DNA of 64,000 nucleotides from Jejubacter calystegiae (GTDB lineage Bacteria; Pseudomonadota; Gammaproteobacteria; Enterobacterales; Enterobacteriaceae): contig NZ_CP040428.1 in the NCBI RefSeq assembly GCF_005671395.1, positions 5,118,801 through 5,182,800 on the forward strand, in the 5' to 3' direction. The number at the start of each line of letters is the position of its first letter. The first letter of the stretch is position 1. The notes beneath the pieces are model-generated. The model made no database searches and was not told the DNA's origin. It worked only from the letters and a program-made list of their open reading frames with translations. Shown here one piece after another: positions 24,708 through 37,752 of this stretch. The translations under genes and the position numbers were made by a program.

Positions 24708-24716
24708 ATGGTTAAA

Positions 24717-24764
24717 ATACCATATATTGCGCGGTTGAAAGTTTTACAAACTACATCTAGTATT
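24717..24764 (+). promoter_or_regulatory. Tandem NrdR-like boxes before nrdHIEF
   Basis: ATACCATATATTGCGC at 24717-24732 and AACTACATCTAGTATT at 24749-24764 both resemble the ACAC-WATATATW-GTGT consensus of the NrdR repressor. Their starts are 32 bases apart, about three helical turns, as seen at other nrd promoters. A Fur site may overlap but I cannot define one. Confidence 0.55.
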
Positions 24765-24837
24765 TACCCATCAGACAACAGACGATCCTGACGACCTAAA
24801 CGTCGCCGCCTTGTCATTTTAAATGGAAATACGAATC

Positions 24838-25086
24838 ATGCGCATTACTATTTACACTCGTAATAACTGCGTGCAGTGCCACGCGACGAAGCGCGCTATG
24901 GAGAGCCGCGGTTTCGACTTTGAGCTGATTAACCTGGACCAGCATCCCGAGATGGCAGACGGCCTGCGCAGCCAGGGCTATCGCCAGCTGCCAGTGGTAG
25001 TCACCGATAGCGAAAGCTGGTGCGGATTCCGCCCCGATATGATCAACCGACTGCGGATGCCAGTGAACAGCGCGGCGGGCGCATGA
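24838..25086 (+). CDS. nrdH: Glutaredoxin-like electron donor NrdH
   Basis: An 82-residue protein beginning [20 protein letters not shown]; the CVQC pair is its redox site. ATG 24838 is used, not an in-frame ATG 15 bases earlier, because it matches the known protein start. NrdH passes electrons from thioredoxin reductase to the class Ib ribonucleotide reductase. Its stop overlaps the nrdI start in ATGA. It opens the nrdHIEF operon, which works under iron limitation or oxidative stress. Confidence 0.95.
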   Translation: MRITIYTRNNCVQCHATKRAMESRGFDFELINLDQHPEMADGLRSQGYRQLPVVVTDSESWCGFRPDMINRLRMPVNSAAGA

Positions 25087-25465
25087 CCCGGCTGGTTTAC
25101 TTCTCCAGTACATCGGAGAACACCCACCGTTTTATCCAGCGCCTTGGATTACCGGCGCTGCGCATACCGGTGGATGAAGCGCAGCCTCTGTGCGTCAGCG
25201 AACCCTACATCCTGGTCACCCCGACATACGGCGGCGGCGGCTCTAAAGGCGCCGTTCCCCGCCCGGTTATCCTGTTTCTGAATAACGAACATAATCGCGC
25301 GCTGCTGCGCGGCGTGATTGCCGCTGGCAATCGCAATTTTGGCGAAGCTTATTGCCTGGCGGGCGACATCATCGCCCGAAAATGCCACGTTCCCCTGCTC
25401 TACCGCTTCGAGCTGCTGGGAACCCCACAAGATATCGACAACGTGCGTAAGGGAGTAACCGAATT

Positions 25466-25493
<28 letters not shown>
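25083..25493 (+). CDS. nrdI: Flavodoxin-like activator NrdI
   Basis: A 136-residue flavodoxin-like protein starting [19 protein letters not shown] at ATG 25083. The [11 protein letters not shown] loop binds the FMN phosphate, and [16 protein letters not shown] is a family block. NrdI makes the oxidant that assembles the dimanganese-tyrosyl radical cofactor of NrdF. It overlaps nrdH at its start and nrdE at its end, so translation is coupled through the operon. Confidence 0.95.
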
Positions 25494-28583
<3,090 letters not shown>

Positions 28584-28628
28584 TCTCTCTTTATTCTTTA
28601 ATTGAATGGCCAATTAATAAAAAATAAC

Positions 28629-28651
28629 GCCCGAATTATTTGAATTCGGGC
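28629..28651. terminator. Hairpin after nrdF
   Basis: GCCCGAATT and AATTCGGGC form a nine-base-pair stem with a five-base loop. It is followed by A rather than T on the plus strand, so termination would be weak or need help. Confidence 0.5.
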
Positions 28652-28852
28652 CAAAAAAAACACACTATAAGCATTTGCTTATTACAAAAATTATCTTTAA
28701 AAATGGTGTTCATTTCTCCATCAGAAAAATGACCATTTTCTGCACCACATCACAAAAATAGCCTCATCGATTATCCACTCCGAGCCCTTGCCTCACGGTA
28801 AATTTACAACCATTAGCATATTCTCATGCAAAGTCATCTCAGGATATGAGGG

Positions 28853-28880
28853 TTGCCACAGAATCTGAGTATGTTAGGGT
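28853..28880 (+). promoter_or_regulatory. proU main promoter (P2-like)
   Basis: TTGCCA at 28853-28858 and TAGGGT at 28875-28880 with a 16-base spacer, in the sequence context GAATCTGAGTATGTTAGGGT seen at the osmotically induced proU P2 promoter of E. coli. The AT-rich DNA from about 28600 and on into proV is the sort H-NS and StpA bind to silence this operon at low osmolarity. Confidence 0.75.
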
Positions 28881-28946
28881 ATAGCCTGAGTTTTATTTCA
28901 CCAGGAATTTCAATATATTCAAATAAAAACAGGAATACGCTCTTTC

Positions 28947-30149
28947 ATGGCAATTAAATTAGAAGTCAAAAATCTTTACAAGGTATTTGGGGAACATCCC
29001 CAACGGGCCTTCAAATATATAGACCAGGGTTTCTCAAAAGAGCAACTTTTAGAGAAAACAGGGCTTTCACTGGGCGTTAAGGACGCCAATCTGACCATTG
29101 AAGAAGGCGAGATCTTCGTCGTTATGGGGCTTTCCGGATCGGGAAAATCCACCATGGTACGCCTTCTCAATCGCCTGATAGAGCCCACCCGCGGCCAGGT
29201 ACTGATCGATGGTGTGGATATCGCCAGAATATCGGAACCTGAACTCCGTGAGGTGCGCAGAAAAAAAATCGCCATGGTCTTCCAGTCCTTTGCGCTAATG
29301 CCCCATATGAATGTCCTGAATAATACAGCATTCGGTATGGAATTAGCCGGCGCCTCTCAGCAGGAGCGCCAGGAAAAAGCCCTCGACGCCCTGCGCCAGG
29401 TGGGACTGGAAAATTACGCGCACGCATACCCGGATGAACTTTCCGGCGGTATGCGTCAGCGCGTAGGTCTGGCCCGCGCCCTGGCCATTAATCCCGACAT
29501 TCTGCTAATGGACGAAGCTTTCTCGGCGCTCGATCCCTTAATTCGCAGTGAAATGCAGGATGAATTAGTCAAACTCCAGGCTAAACATCAGCGCACCGTG
29601 GTCTTTATTTCCCACGATCTTGATGAGGCGATGCGGATTGGCGATCGCATTGCCATTATGCAAAACGGCGAGGTGGTTCAGGTCGGTACACCGGATGAGA
29701 TCCTCAACAACCCGGCCAACGATTACGTTCGCACTTTCTTCCGCGGCGTTGATATCAGCCAGGTCTTTAGCGCCAAAGATATCGCCCGCCGGACACCGCG
29801 CGGCCTGCTGCGCAAGACCACCGGTTTTGGTCCCCGCTCGGCGCTGAAGCTGCTTCAGGACGATGCTCTGGAGTTCGGCTACATCATCGAGCGCGGCCAG
29901 AAATTTCTTGGCATCGTCTCTATCGACTCCCTGAAACGCGCGCTGGCGGCGGGACAGGGACTGGATGAGGCGCTGCTCGACTCTCCGGAGCCCGTGATGG
30001 CAGATACGCCACTCAGCGAGCTGCTCACCCCCGTCGGCCAGGCCCCCTGCGCGGTACCGGTCGTGGATGAGGCACAGCAGTACATCGGCATCATCTCCAA
30101 GGGGATGCTGCTGCAGGCATTAGATCGGGAGGGAGCAAACAATGAGTGA
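28947..30149 (+). CDS. proV: Glycine betaine/proline ABC transporter ATPase ProV
   Basis: A 400-residue ATPase. Walker A is GLSGSGKST (61-69), the signature is [15 protein letters not shown], Walker B is [14 protein letters not shown], and the switch His is in [11 protein letters not shown]. Two CBS-like domains follow from about residue 280 and may sense ionic strength. It powers uptake of glycine betaine and proline betaine under osmotic stress. The proW start overlaps its end by eight bases. Confidence 0.96.
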   Translation: MAIKLEVKNLYKVFGEHPQRAFKYIDQGFSKEQLLEKTGLSLGVKDANLTIEEGEIFVVMGLSGSGKSTMVRLLNRLIEPTRGQVLIDGVDIARISEPELREVRRKKIAMVFQSFALMPHMNVLNNTAFGMELAGASQQERQEKALDALRQVGLENYAHAYPDELSGGMRQRVGLARALAINPDILLMDEAFSALDPLIRSEMQDELVKLQAKHQRTVVFISHDLDEAMRIGDRIAIMQNGEVVQVGTPDEILNNPANDYVRTFFRGVDISQVFSAKDIARRTPRGLLRKTTGFGPRSALKLLQDDALEFGYIIERGQKFLGIVSIDSLKRALAAGQGLDEALLDSPEPVMADTPLSELLTPVGQAPCAVPVVDEAQQYIGIISKGMLLQALDREGANNE

Positions 30150-31251
30150 ACAGAATAATCCATGGGGTAGCGCCGAAACGACTAACCAGGCCGCAGATGC
30201 CGCAAACCAAGCGCCGAATAACGGCGCAGACGCCGGTTCAGCCGCCGATGCCTGGGGCGCCCCGGCCCAGACGCCGCAGGACGGCGGCGGCGGTGCCGAC
30301 TGGCTGAACAGCGCCCCCGCGCCGCAACCAGAACACTTCAACATCATGGATCCGTTCCACCATACGCTGATTCCGCTGGACAGTTGGGTCACCACCGCCA
30401 TCGACTGGATAGTCACCCACTTCCGCCCGCTGTTCCAGGGGATCCGCGTACCGGTGGACTATATCCTGAACGCCTTCCAGCAAATGCTGCTGGGCATGCC
30501 GGCGCCAGTGGCGATTCTGATTTTCGCCCTGATCGCCTGGCAGATGTCGAGCCTGAGCATGGGGGTGGCGACCCTGGTGTCGCTGATCGTCATCGGCGCC
30601 ATCGGCGCCTGGTCCCAGGCGATGATCACCCTGGCGCTGGTGCTGACCGCGTTGCTGTTCTGCGTGGTGATAGGTCTGCCACTTGGGATCTGGCTGGCGC
30701 GTAGCCCCCGAACCGCGAAGATCGTGCGCCCGATACTCGACGCCATGCAGACCACGCCAGCCTTCGTCTATCTGGTACCGATCGTCATGCTGTTCGGTAT
30801 CGGCAACGTGCCCGGGGTGGTGGTGACCATTATCTTCGCCCTGCCCCCCATCGTGCGTCTGACGATCCTGGGGATTAACCAGGTGCCTGAAGATCTGATC
30901 GAAGCCGCGCGATCTTTTGGTTCCAGCCCGCGTCAGATGCTGTTTAAGGTTCAGCTGCCGCTGGCGATGCCCACCATTATGGCCGGGGTTAACCAGACCC
31001 TGATGCTGGCGCTGTCGATGGTGGTGATTGCCTCAATGATTGCCGTTGGCGGTCTGGGTCAGATGGTACTGCGGGGGATCGGCCGACTGGATATGGGTCT
31101 TGCCTCGGTGGGCGGCGTGGGGATCGTGATCCTCGCGATTATCCTCGACCGACTGACCCAGTCCATCGGCCGCGATGCCCGCAGCCGCGGTAGCCGCCAC
31201 TGGTATCATTCTGGTCCGGTGGGTCTTCTGATGCGTCCCTTCACCAAATAA
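30142..31251 (+). CDS. proW: Glycine betaine/proline permease ProW
   Basis: A 369-residue inner-membrane permease. The first 100 or so residues are a long Ala, Gln, Gly and Asn-rich periplasmic leader ([20 protein letters not shown]), slightly longer than in E. coli. The membrane core follows from about residue 100, with the EAA loop in [20 protein letters not shown] that docks on ProV. It is translationally coupled to proV. Confidence 0.95.
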   Translation: MSEQNNPWGSAETTNQAADAANQAPNNGADAGSAADAWGAPAQTPQDGGGGADWLNSAPAPQPEHFNIMDPFHHTLIPLDSWVTTAIDWIVTHFRPLFQGIRVPVDYILNAFQQMLLGMPAPVAILIFALIAWQMSSLSMGVATLVSLIVIGAIGAWSQAMITLALVLTALLFCVVIGLPLGIWLARSPRTAKIVRPILDAMQTTPAFVYLVPIVMLFGIGNVPGVVVTIIFALPPIVRLTILGINQVPEDLIEAARSFGSSPRQMLFKVQLPLAMPTIMAGVNQTLMLALSMVVIASMIAVGGLGQMVLRGIGRLDMGLASVGGVGIVILAIILDRLTQSIGRDARSRGSRHWYHSGPVGLLMRPFTK

Positions 31252-31306
31252 GCGTCGGGCGGCTTCGCAGCCGCCTGCTCTGCTCCCACAAACAAAAGGA
31301 ATAACG

Positions 31307-32302
31307 ATGAAACATTCTGTCCTGTTTGCCACAGCCTTTGCCACACTGGTCTCTACCAGCGCCTTTGCCGACGCCCTACCGGGCAAAGGAATCACTGTAA
31401 AACCGGTGCAGAGCACCATTACCGAAGAGACTTTCCAGACCCTACTGGTCAGCCGCGCGCTGGAAAAACTGGGTTATACCGTCGATAAACCGGGCGAAGT
31501 GGATTACAACGTCGCCTACACTTCCATTGCCTCTGGCGATGCCACCTTCCTGGCCACCAACTGGCAGCCCCTGCACGATGATATGTACAAGGCCGCCGGC
31601 GGCGATAACAAGTTCTACCGCGAAGGCACCTTTGTAACCGGCGCAGCCCAGGGGTATCTGATCGATAAAAAGACCGCCGATAAGTACAAGATCAAGAGTA
31701 TCGATCAGCTTAAAGACCCCAAAATCGCCAAACTGTTCGACTCTAACGGTGACGGCAAGGCGGATATGACCGGCTGTAACCCGGGCTGGGGCTGTGAAAC
31801 GGTGATCAACCATCAGCTTAAGGCCTTCGGTCTGGAAAAAACCGTGACCCATAATCAGGGCAACTATGCGGCGATGATGGCGGATACCATCACCCGCCAC
31901 AAAGAGGGCAAGCCGATTCTGTACTACACCTGGACGCCGTACTGGGTCAGTGATGTGATGAAGCCGGGCAAAGACGTGGTCTGGCTGCAGGTGCCTTTCT
32001 CCTCAATGCCTGGCGAGCAGAAAGATATCGATACCAAACTACCGAACGGCACCAACTACGGCTTCCCGGTGAACGTGATGCATATCGTCGCCAATAAGGC
32101 ATGGGCCGCGAAGAACCCGGCTGCGGCAAAACTGTTCGCCATCATGAAGCTGCCGCTGGCCGATATCAACGCCCAGAACGCGATGATGCATGACGGTAAA
32201 TCATCCGAAGCGGATATCAATAACCACGTCGATGGCTGGATCAAAGCCCATCAGGCGCAGTTCGACGGCTGGATCAAACAGGCGCTGGCTGCCCAGAAGT
32301 AA
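31307..32302 (+). CDS. proX: Glycine betaine-binding periplasmic protein ProX
   Basis: A 331-residue binding protein with a signal peptide ([21 protein letters not shown], cleavage after AFA). Family marks are [22 protein letters not shown], the Cys pair in [10 protein letters not shown], and [13 protein letters not shown], where Trp residues make the aromatic cage for the quaternary amine. It delivers glycine betaine to ProVW. It has its own ribosome binding site (AAAGGAATAACG) and is followed by a terminator. Confidence 0.96.
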   Translation: MKHSVLFATAFATLVSTSAFADALPGKGITVKPVQSTITEETFQTLLVSRALEKLGYTVDKPGEVDYNVAYTSIASGDATFLATNWQPLHDDMYKAAGGDNKFYREGTFVTGAAQGYLIDKKTADKYKIKSIDQLKDPKIAKLFDSNGDGKADMTGCNPGWGCETVINHQLKAFGLEKTVTHNQGNYAAMMADTITRHKEGKPILYYTWTPYWVSDVMKPGKDVVWLQVPFSSMPGEQKDIDTKLPNGTNYGFPVNVMHIVANKAWAAKNPAAAKLFAIMKLPLADINAQNAMMHDGKSSEADINNHVDGWIKAHQAQFDGWIKQALAAQK

Positions 32303-32320
32303 CGGATAGCTGATTGCAAA

Positions 32321-32351
32321 AACGCCCGCGTTCGTAATGGTCGCGGGCGTT
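32321..32351 (+). terminator. Terminator after proX
   Basis: AACGCCCGCG pairs with CGCGGGCGTT around an 11-base loop. It ends proVWX and, being symmetrical, may also receive transcripts from ppnP on the other strand. Confidence 0.75.
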
Positions 32352-32374
32352 ATCGCGTGAGCATAGTTTCACGA

Positions 32375-32665
32375 TCATCGCACCAGATAGCGGCACAGAT
32401 AAGCCACCGGCTCCGCCACCTGCAGATGGAAACCGCTCTGCGCCGGTACGGTGAAAACCGAGCCGGAGCTAAAGGTTTTCCAGGCCGCCTCGCCAGGCAG
32501 CAGCACCTTTAACGCGCCGCTGACCACGGTAAACTCTTCCGGCTGCGCGGTATCGAAGGTATATTCCCCTACCGACATCACCCCCACACAGGCCTGTCCG
32601 GCGCTGGCGCTGGTAAAGCCGATGGATTTCACTTTCCCCAACAGATAATCATTGCTGTTAAGCAT
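32375..32665 (-). CDS. ppnP: Pyrimidine/purine nucleoside phosphorylase PpnP (YaiE)
   Basis: A 96-residue cupin; ATG 32665 ([17 protein letters not shown]) is chosen over upstream starts because it matches the family. The [16 protein letters not shown] segment and [16 protein letters not shown] end are as in E. coli YaiE, which splits several nucleosides with phosphate. It follows aroM as in E. coli, but here its other side faces proX, not rdgC. Confidence 0.93.
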   Translation of the reverse strand: MLNSNDYLLGKVKSIGFTSASAGQACVGVMSVGEYTFDTAQPEEFTVVSGALKVLLPGEAAWKTFSSGSVFTVPAQSGFHLQVAEPVAYLCRYLVR

Positions 32666-32728
32666 AAGGCCTCCCCCGTTGCCCTCTGGGAAGACTATAG
32701 TTGCCAGCGGCAATCCCCGCCACAGCGC

Positions 32729-33403
32729 TTAAACCAACAGCTCCGAAGTCAGACGCGCCAGTAGCATATGCGACAGCAGCACCGGCACATCCAGCGCCCG
32801 CTGTAGCAGGTCGCGATGATGCTGATGAAAACCCAGGCTGTCGAGCACCAGCACATCGGCTCCACGCTGTACCAGCTCCCTTCCTGCGCCGACCAGGGCG
32901 CTGTCATCGCTCAGAGAAGCCGCGGGGGTATAAAGGGGCGAATTCCCCAGCTCCCGCCACTTTTTCTGCTGGAACGAGAGCAGCTCCGGCGTTGGCAACA
33001 GGATCCCCACCTGATGCCCTTCTACGATCGAGGCCACCAGCGGCGGGATCAGTCGGTCAGGCACCAGCAGCATCGCATTGCGGGCGCTAAGCCGGGTGTA
33101 GCGGCCATTCCCCAGTACCAGAATGACGTCATAGTCCTGGTTATCCAGGAGCTCGATCATCCCCTGTAGCGCCAGTTCGACCTTATTGAGTGAGAGCTGT
33201 ACCAGTTCGCCATCCCTGAGCAGCGCCAGCACGGTCTCTTCACCCGGGGCGGCGCCGTAATCCTCCAGTGCCTCTTCGCGGGTCAGCCGCCCTAACAGAC
33301 TGATATGCGTGATTTGTTGTTCAGTGATATGTTCGGTTAAAAGTGGCATGACTTCACCCACCGGCACGACGCCGGCGGTGACAATCGCCAGGGATGTGTT
33401 CAT
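32729..33403 (-). CDS. aroM: AroM family protein
   Basis: A 224-residue protein; ATG 33403 (MNTSLAIVTAGVVPVGEV) gives the normal length. Matching blocks are ISLLGRLTREEALEDY, LDNQDYDVILVLGNG and GADVLVLDSLGFHQHHRDLLQ. AroM is of unknown function, although it is co-regulated with aroL by TyrR in E. coli. Here yaiA, which sits between aroL and aroM in E. coli, is missing and its place holds a palindrome. Confidence 0.9.
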   Translation of the reverse strand: MNTSLAIVTAGVVPVGEVMPLLTEHITEQQITHISLLGRLTREEALEDYGAAPGEETVLALLRDGELVQLSLNKVELALQGMIELLDNQDYDVILVLGNGRYTRLSARNAMLLVPDRLIPPLVASIVEGHQVGILLPTPELLSFQQKKWRELGNSPLYTPAASLSDDSALVGAGRELVQRGADVLVLDSLGFHQHHRDLLQRALDVPVLLSHMLLARLTSELLV

Positions 33404-33511
33404 CTTGCTCGCCTTTTTTGCCAACCACTACTTTTCGGATACGGCCGCCAGCGCGCACGTGCCAACGGTCGATTATAAATTAACCACAAGCCTGGCACGT
33501 TACGGGAAATG

Positions 33512-33534
33512 TTTCGTTAAAAAGATTAACGAAA
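33512..33534. promoter_or_regulatory. Operator-like palindrome between aroL and aroM
   Basis: TTTCGTTAA, centre AAAGA, TTAACGAAA: perfect nine-base arms 108 bases before the aroM start. This looks like a repressor site, but not the TyrR or TrpR consensus. The binding protein is unknown. Confidence 0.4.
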
Positions 33535-33636
33535 TGTCAACCGTTGCGCTTTAATCCCATGAAGTCACAGGTAAAAACGATGAGCAAAAGGAATAATTAA
33601 TGTGCGGCGGGACACCGCACACGGGAAGTCAGGAAA

Positions 33637-34161
33637 CTAGCAGGCATCTGCCAGTCGCAGCGCGCACAGAATCTGCGTCACCACCTGCTGCGGCGGAAGG
33701 CTGGCATCCACCACATGATGGGCAGCTTCGCGGTACAGGGCATCGCGGGCTGCCAGGACCTCGGCCACTTCATCGCTAATCCCACGGCCGGTCAGGGTTG
33801 GCCGCTGGCCCTCTTCCGGGAAAGCCTCCAGCCTTCTGGCCAGTTCGGCCACCGACGCCTCTAAATAGATAACCACGCCGCGTTCGCGCATAAAGCGACG
33901 ATTATGGTCAGCCAGCACCATACCGCCACCGGTCGCGATCACCTGTTCGGGGGCCGTTACGGCCTGTAGAGCCTGGGATTCCCGCTGGCGAAAACCGGCC
34001 CACCCTTCACCTTCCACAATCTGCGCTACGTTCATTCCGGCATTCTGTTGCAGCCAGTGATCGGTATCGGCAAAGCGATAGTTAAGGGCCTGCGCCAGCT
34101 CGCCGCCAACCGTGGTTTTACCGCAGCCACGTGCACCGACTAAAAACAGGGGTTGTGTCAT
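33637..34161 (-). CDS. aroL: Shikimate kinase II AroL
   Basis: A 174-residue enzyme, same length as in E. coli, from ATG 34161. It phosphorylates shikimate in the aromatic amino acid pathway. The P-loop is GARGCGKTT, the shikimate-binding Asp is in [14 protein letters not shown] lies in [12 protein letters not shown], and the lid holds GQRPTLTGR. TyrR-like boxes precede it. Confidence 0.95.
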   Translation of the reverse strand: MTQPLFLVGARGCGKTTVGGELAQALNYRFADTDHWLQQNAGMNVAQIVEGEGWAGFRQRESQALQAVTAPEQVIATGGGMVLADHNRRFMRERGVVIYLEASVAELARRLEAFPEEGQRPTLTGRGISDEVAEVLAARDALYREAAHHVVDASLPPQQVVTQILCALRLADAC

Positions 34162-34258
34162 GGGTGGAAAATCCTCTCTCTCCGTCGTCCTTGTCGGTCC
34201 AGGTTTGTGACTGGGGGTCGAAACTGGGATCATATCAGCTGGCTAGTACAGAGAAAAG

Positions 34259-34350
34259 TGTAACGTAAATAATACAGTGCAACGTTGACGGTACGCGCCT
34301 GATAACCAGAAAAGTCTAACGTATTTATCAACTGTAAACTTTATGTACCA
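34259..34350 (-). promoter_or_regulatory. TyrR-like boxes upstream of aroL
   Basis: TGTAACGTAAATAATACA (34259-34276) fits the TGTAAA-N6-TTTACA TyrR consensus loosely, and TGTAAACTTTATGTACCA (34333-34350) has a perfect left half. Tandem boxes agree with TyrR control of aroL in E. coli. A CTAGTAC half site near 34243 may be a TrpR remnant. Confidence 0.5.
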
Positions 34351-34521
34351 AATAGCAGCCCACCTTACCGAAAGTGGCCATCGTGCTCAACCTTTTCCTG
34401 CCAGATAAGAATGAGATGTCCGTTAACATATTTCCGCAAACCTTTACCCGGCTTCCCGTTTACAGCTCGCCATTTTACGGCAAACTGGTAACCGTATTGA
34501 GAATGATGGAGCCAGGAAACT

Positions 34522-35274
34522 ATGCAATCTGAAGAACAACGCCTGATCGATGGGCTTTTTGATCGTCTGCAGCAGGCGCAGGATAACAGCACAGCACGCG
34601 ATGAAGCGGCCGAATCACGGATTAATGAGCATCTGAAGCGTCAGCCTGCCGCCCCCTACTATATGGCGCAGACTATCCTGATCCAGGAAGCGGCGGTGAA
34701 ACAGCTCAATGCCCGAATTCAGGAGCTGGAATCTCAGGTTCGCGAACTGGAACAGGCCAAACCGGCCAGTGGCGGTTTCCTGGCCGGGCTGTTCGGCGGC
34801 GGCCAGCAGAGCACGCCGACGCGTCAAACCGCCAGCGCCGCGCCTCATGGTGGTAGCGCCCCCATTCCCGGCACCAGCCAGTACCAGCAAAGTGCCGCAC
34901 CGGGTGGTTATGCCCAGTCGGCAGCGCCTCAGGCGACTCGCGGCGGCGGCTTTATGGCTGGCGCCCTACAGACGGCGGCAGGCGTGGCGGGCGGCGTGGT
35001 ACTGGGTAATATGCTGACCGGCATGTTCCAGCATTCCCAGCCGCAGGAGATCGTGAACATCATTAACGAGCCCGAGCCACAGGCGAATGATGCCGCCAGC
35101 ACGACGGCCGATAACCCGGCGGCTGACAACTCCGCAGCCGACAACGATCGGGGCGACGACGCGTTCCAGGACGCCAGTGTCACTCAGGATGACGGCGGCG
35201 ACTGGATGAACTTCGGCGACGACGATTTTGGCGGCGACGGCGACTTTGGCGGTGACGACGACAGCTGGCTCTAA
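34522..35274 (+). CDS. DUF2076 family protein
   Basis: A 250-residue protein with the DUF2076 start ([20 protein letters not shown]), a coiled-coil stretch ([20 protein letters not shown]), then a low-complexity linker, a Gly/Ala hydrophobic stretch ([20 protein letters not shown]) and an acidic repeat tail ([16 protein letters not shown]). Members are called periplasmic ligand-binding sensors, but no clear signal peptide is present. Function is unknown. It converges with yaiI, overlapping by four bases. Confidence 0.85.
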   Translation: MQSEEQRLIDGLFDRLQQAQDNSTARDEAAESRINEHLKRQPAAPYYMAQTILIQEAAVKQLNARIQELESQVRELEQAKPASGGFLAGLFGGGQQSTPTRQTASAAPHGGSAPIPGTSQYQQSAAPGGYAQSAAPQATRGGGFMAGALQTAAGVAGGVVLGNMLTGMFQHSQPQEIVNIINEPEPQANDAASTTADNPAADNSAADNDRGDDAFQDASVTQDDGGDWMNFGDDDFGGDGDFGGDDDSWL

Positions 35275-35723
35275 CCCCTCCTGGCCGCCTGCAGCCACTT
35301 GTCCAGTTCAGCGGCAAACTGCTGGCGGTCGCGCGGACTGAGCGTTGCCGGTCCGCCGGTTTGAACGCCGCTACTGCGCAGCGTTTCCATAAAGTCACGC
35401 ATCGTCAGACGTTCACGGATGGTCGCCGGGCTGTAGCGTTCACCGCGCGGGTTAAGCGCTGCGGCCCCCTTTTCCAGCACCTCGGCGGCCAGCGGGATAT
35501 CAGCGGTGATAACCAGATCTCCGGCTGCGCAGCGGCGCACAATTTCGTTATCCGCCACATCAAAGCCCGACGCCACCTGCAGGGTGCGGATCATTGGGGA
35601 AGCGGGCACCCTGAGCGCCTGATTCGCCACCAGAGTGACGGGAATTTGCGTCCGCATCGCCGCCCGGTACAGCACCTCTTTAATTACGTTCGGACAGGCA
35701 TCCGCATCCACCCAGATTTGCAT
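35271..35723 (-). CDS. yaiI: YaiI/YqxD family (UPF0178) protein
   Basis: A 150-residue protein beginning [20 protein letters not shown]. The VDADACP and ITADIPLA acidic motifs suggest a PIN-like nuclease fold with metal-binding Asp residues, and [17 protein letters not shown] is a family block. The function is unknown. It is divergent from proC, as in E. coli. Confidence 0.92.
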   Translation of the reverse strand: MQIWVDADACPNVIKEVLYRAAMRTQIPVTLVANQALRVPASPMIRTLQVASGFDVADNEIVRRCAAGDLVITADIPLAAEVLEKGAAALNPRGERYSPATIRERLTMRDFMETLRSSGVQTGGPATLSPRDRQQFAAELDKWLQAARRG

Positions 35724-35859
35724 TATCTACTCCACGTTCCACTGATATGACCCATTGGGGAAAATCGTCAGTCTTCCCATTATGCGCCCTCCCCCTACAT
35801 CAGGAGGGCAAGCTGCGATACTCTATCATTACTTGAGAGACAAATGACGGAGTGATGCT

Positions 35860-36669
35860 GTGGATAAGAAAATCGGTTTTATTGGTTGCGGCAACATGGG
35901 CAAGGCCATCCTGGGGGGCATTATCGCCAGTGGCCTGGTCTCCGCCGGTCAGATCTGGGTCTATACGCCGACGCAGGAAAAAGTCGATGCCCTGCGCGAG
36001 CAGTTCGGCATCAACGGCGCCCAGAGCGCGCAGGAGGTGGCTCAGATTGCCGATATCGTGTTCGCCGCCGTAAAGCCCAATATCATGCTGAAGATGCTGA
36101 CCGACATCGCCTCAAGCCTGAGTAAAGACTCTCTGGTTATCTCTGTCGCCGCGGGTATCACCCTCGATCAGCTGGCGATGGCCCTGGGCCACGATCGCAA
36201 AATTATCCGCGCTATGCCGAACACCCCGGCGCTGGTGAATGCCGGTATGACCTCGGTCACTCCGAATGCGCTGGTTACCCCGGAAGATACCGCCGATGCG
36301 GTAAATCTGTTCCGCGGCTTCGGCCAGGCGGAGGTGATTTCGGAAGAGATGATTCACCCGGTAGTCGGCGTGAGCGGATCGGCGCCAGCTTACGTCTTTA
36401 TGTTTATTGAAGCCATGGCCGACGCCGCAGTACTCGGCGGTATGCCCCGCGCTCAGGCCTATAAGTTTGCTGCTCAGGCGGTGATGGGATCGGCGCGAAT
36501 GGTGATGGAAACCGGAGAACATCCGGGCGTGCTGAAGGATATGGTGTGCTCACCGGGCGGCACCACTATTGAGGCGGTCCGCGTGCTGGAACAGAAAGGA
36601 CTACGCTCCGCCGTTATCGAAGCGATGGAACAGTGCATGGCAAAATCCCGCCAGATGAGCAAGTCCTGA
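35860..36669 (+). CDS. proC: Pyrroline-5-carboxylate reductase ProC
   Basis: A 269-residue enzyme with a GTG start at 35860. It makes proline from 1-pyrroline-5-carboxylate with NAD(P)H. The Rossmann motif is IGFIGCGNMGKAILGG, and the active-site region has VVGVSGSAPAYVFMFIEAMADA with the catalytic-type Thr in CSPGGTTIEAV. Length is as in E. coli. Confidence 0.96.
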   Translation: MDKKIGFIGCGNMGKAILGGIIASGLVSAGQIWVYTPTQEKVDALREQFGINGAQSAQEVAQIADIVFAAVKPNIMLKMLTDIASSLSKDSLVISVAAGITLDQLAMALGHDRKIIRAMPNTPALVNAGMTSVTPNALVTPEDTADAVNLFRGFGQAEVISEEMIHPVVGVSGSAPAYVFMFIEAMADAAVLGGMPRAQAYKFAAQAVMGSARMVMETGEHPGVLKDMVCSPGGTTIEAVRVLEQKGLRSAVIEAMEQCMAKSRQMSKS

Positions 36670-36682
36670 TACCTGCTTCCAT

Positions 36683-36711
36683 AAAAAACGCCCCGGTTTA
36701 TCGCCGGGGCG
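36683..36711 (-). terminator. Terminator of psiF
   Basis: CGCCCCGG and CCGGGGCG pair across TTTATCG; on the minus strand six T follow. It ends psiF and lies 3' of the convergent proC, where it may also help. Confidence 0.85.
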
Positions 36712-36730
36712 CGCTGTTATGCTTCACGCA

Positions 36731-37045
36731 TTACGCCTTTTTCAGGCAGTTACTCATAAAACTCTTGCGCGCATCGCCGCTCAGAGATTTCTTCGCGGCA
36801 TCGGCGTTACAGCGCTTCATTTTAGCCTGCTGAGGCGTAAGTTTTTTCTCTGCCTGCGCTGCATCTTTTTTCAGGCAATTGCTCATAAAGCTTTTACGCT
36901 CATCGCCTTTCAGACTTTTCGCGCCCGCCTGCTGATTACAGACGGTCATCCGCTGCTGTTGCGGCGTCGCCTGCTTTTCCGCAGCCTGCACGCTGGCGCC
37001 ACAGGCCATACCAATAACGACCATTGCCATAAACAATTTTTTCAT
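36731..37045 (-). CDS. psiF: Phosphate-starvation-inducible protein PsiF
   Basis: A 104-residue secreted protein; ATG 37045 is preferred to 37048 because AAGGA then lies seven bases before it. A signal peptide (MKKLFMAMVVIGMACGASVQA) precedes two repeats, each with TPQQxxMxxCN and GDxRKSFMSNCLKK. The four Cys form two likely disulfides. Function is unknown. In E. coli psiF follows phoA; phoA is absent here and iraP is the upstream neighbour. Confidence 0.92.
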   Translation of the reverse strand: MKKLFMAMVVIGMACGASVQAAEKQATPQQQRMTVCNQQAGAKSLKGDERKSFMSNCLKKDAAQAEKKLTPQQAKMKRCNADAAKKSLSGDARKSFMSNCLKKA

Positions 37046-37279
37046 CATGCGATCCTTTTTTATTGTGCGCGCTAAATAGTGGCCCGACATTAAGAAAAAA
37101 GCCAGGGAAAAGAGATTACAGCCCTGATCGTTTCACATGTTCAACATTATCCTGAAAATGCACCAACAATAACCAGCACGCCACATTGCCGAATCCGGTG
37201 TTTACGAAATAAAACCGGATCATGATAGAAATAGCAGGTGACGATATTATGACAGCGGAGAGCGATTAATTAGGCTGGT

Positions 37280-37537
37280 TCAGGATGCCTGGCTGAGTAG
37301 TCTTTGCAGGTGATGCTGCAATAATTCCGGCGTGTAAACGTTTGCATTCATGTTTTTCCGGTAGCGATCGACTTCCGTCTCGACATTATCCACCAGCGCC
37401 TGTCGTTGCGGAGCGTCAAGCCCCCCCAGTAGCGCAGTAACAACCACTTCAAGCGCCCCAAGACGGGCAGCGATATCGTTGGTCTGGGCCTCTTTTTCAG
37501 CCAGATTAACCAATAGCTCGGCAATTAAGTTTTTCAT
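37280..37537 (-). CDS. iraP: Anti-adaptor IraP
   Basis: An 85-residue protein starting MKNLIAELLVNLAEKE at ATG 37537. The N-terminal coiled coil (about residues 1-40) and the ALEVVVTALL block match E. coli IraP. It binds the adaptor RssB and so shields sigma-S from ClpXP during phosphate starvation. Downstream in E. coli are phoA and psiF; here only psiF remains. Confidence 0.88.
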   Translation of the reverse strand: MKNLIAELLVNLAEKEAQTNDIAARLGALEVVVTALLGGLDAPQRQALVDNVETEVDRYRKNMNANVYTPELLQHHLQRLLSQAS

Positions 37538-37752
37538 GAGATGATTCCCACGAGGATTCTTTAACACCAACTTAACACTCATGCAGGATAAATCCCAGAG
37601 GCGGATAGCATATTTTTTTCAGGTCGGTGAGAGAATGTGCGAAACTGCAAAGAATCCGCGGCAGCGAAACGTTTTTACTGTCGCAGTTCACAATTACCGA
37701 CCATTTTAGTCAGGAAATAAATGTGCAGTTTATATATCAGTTAACAATAATC

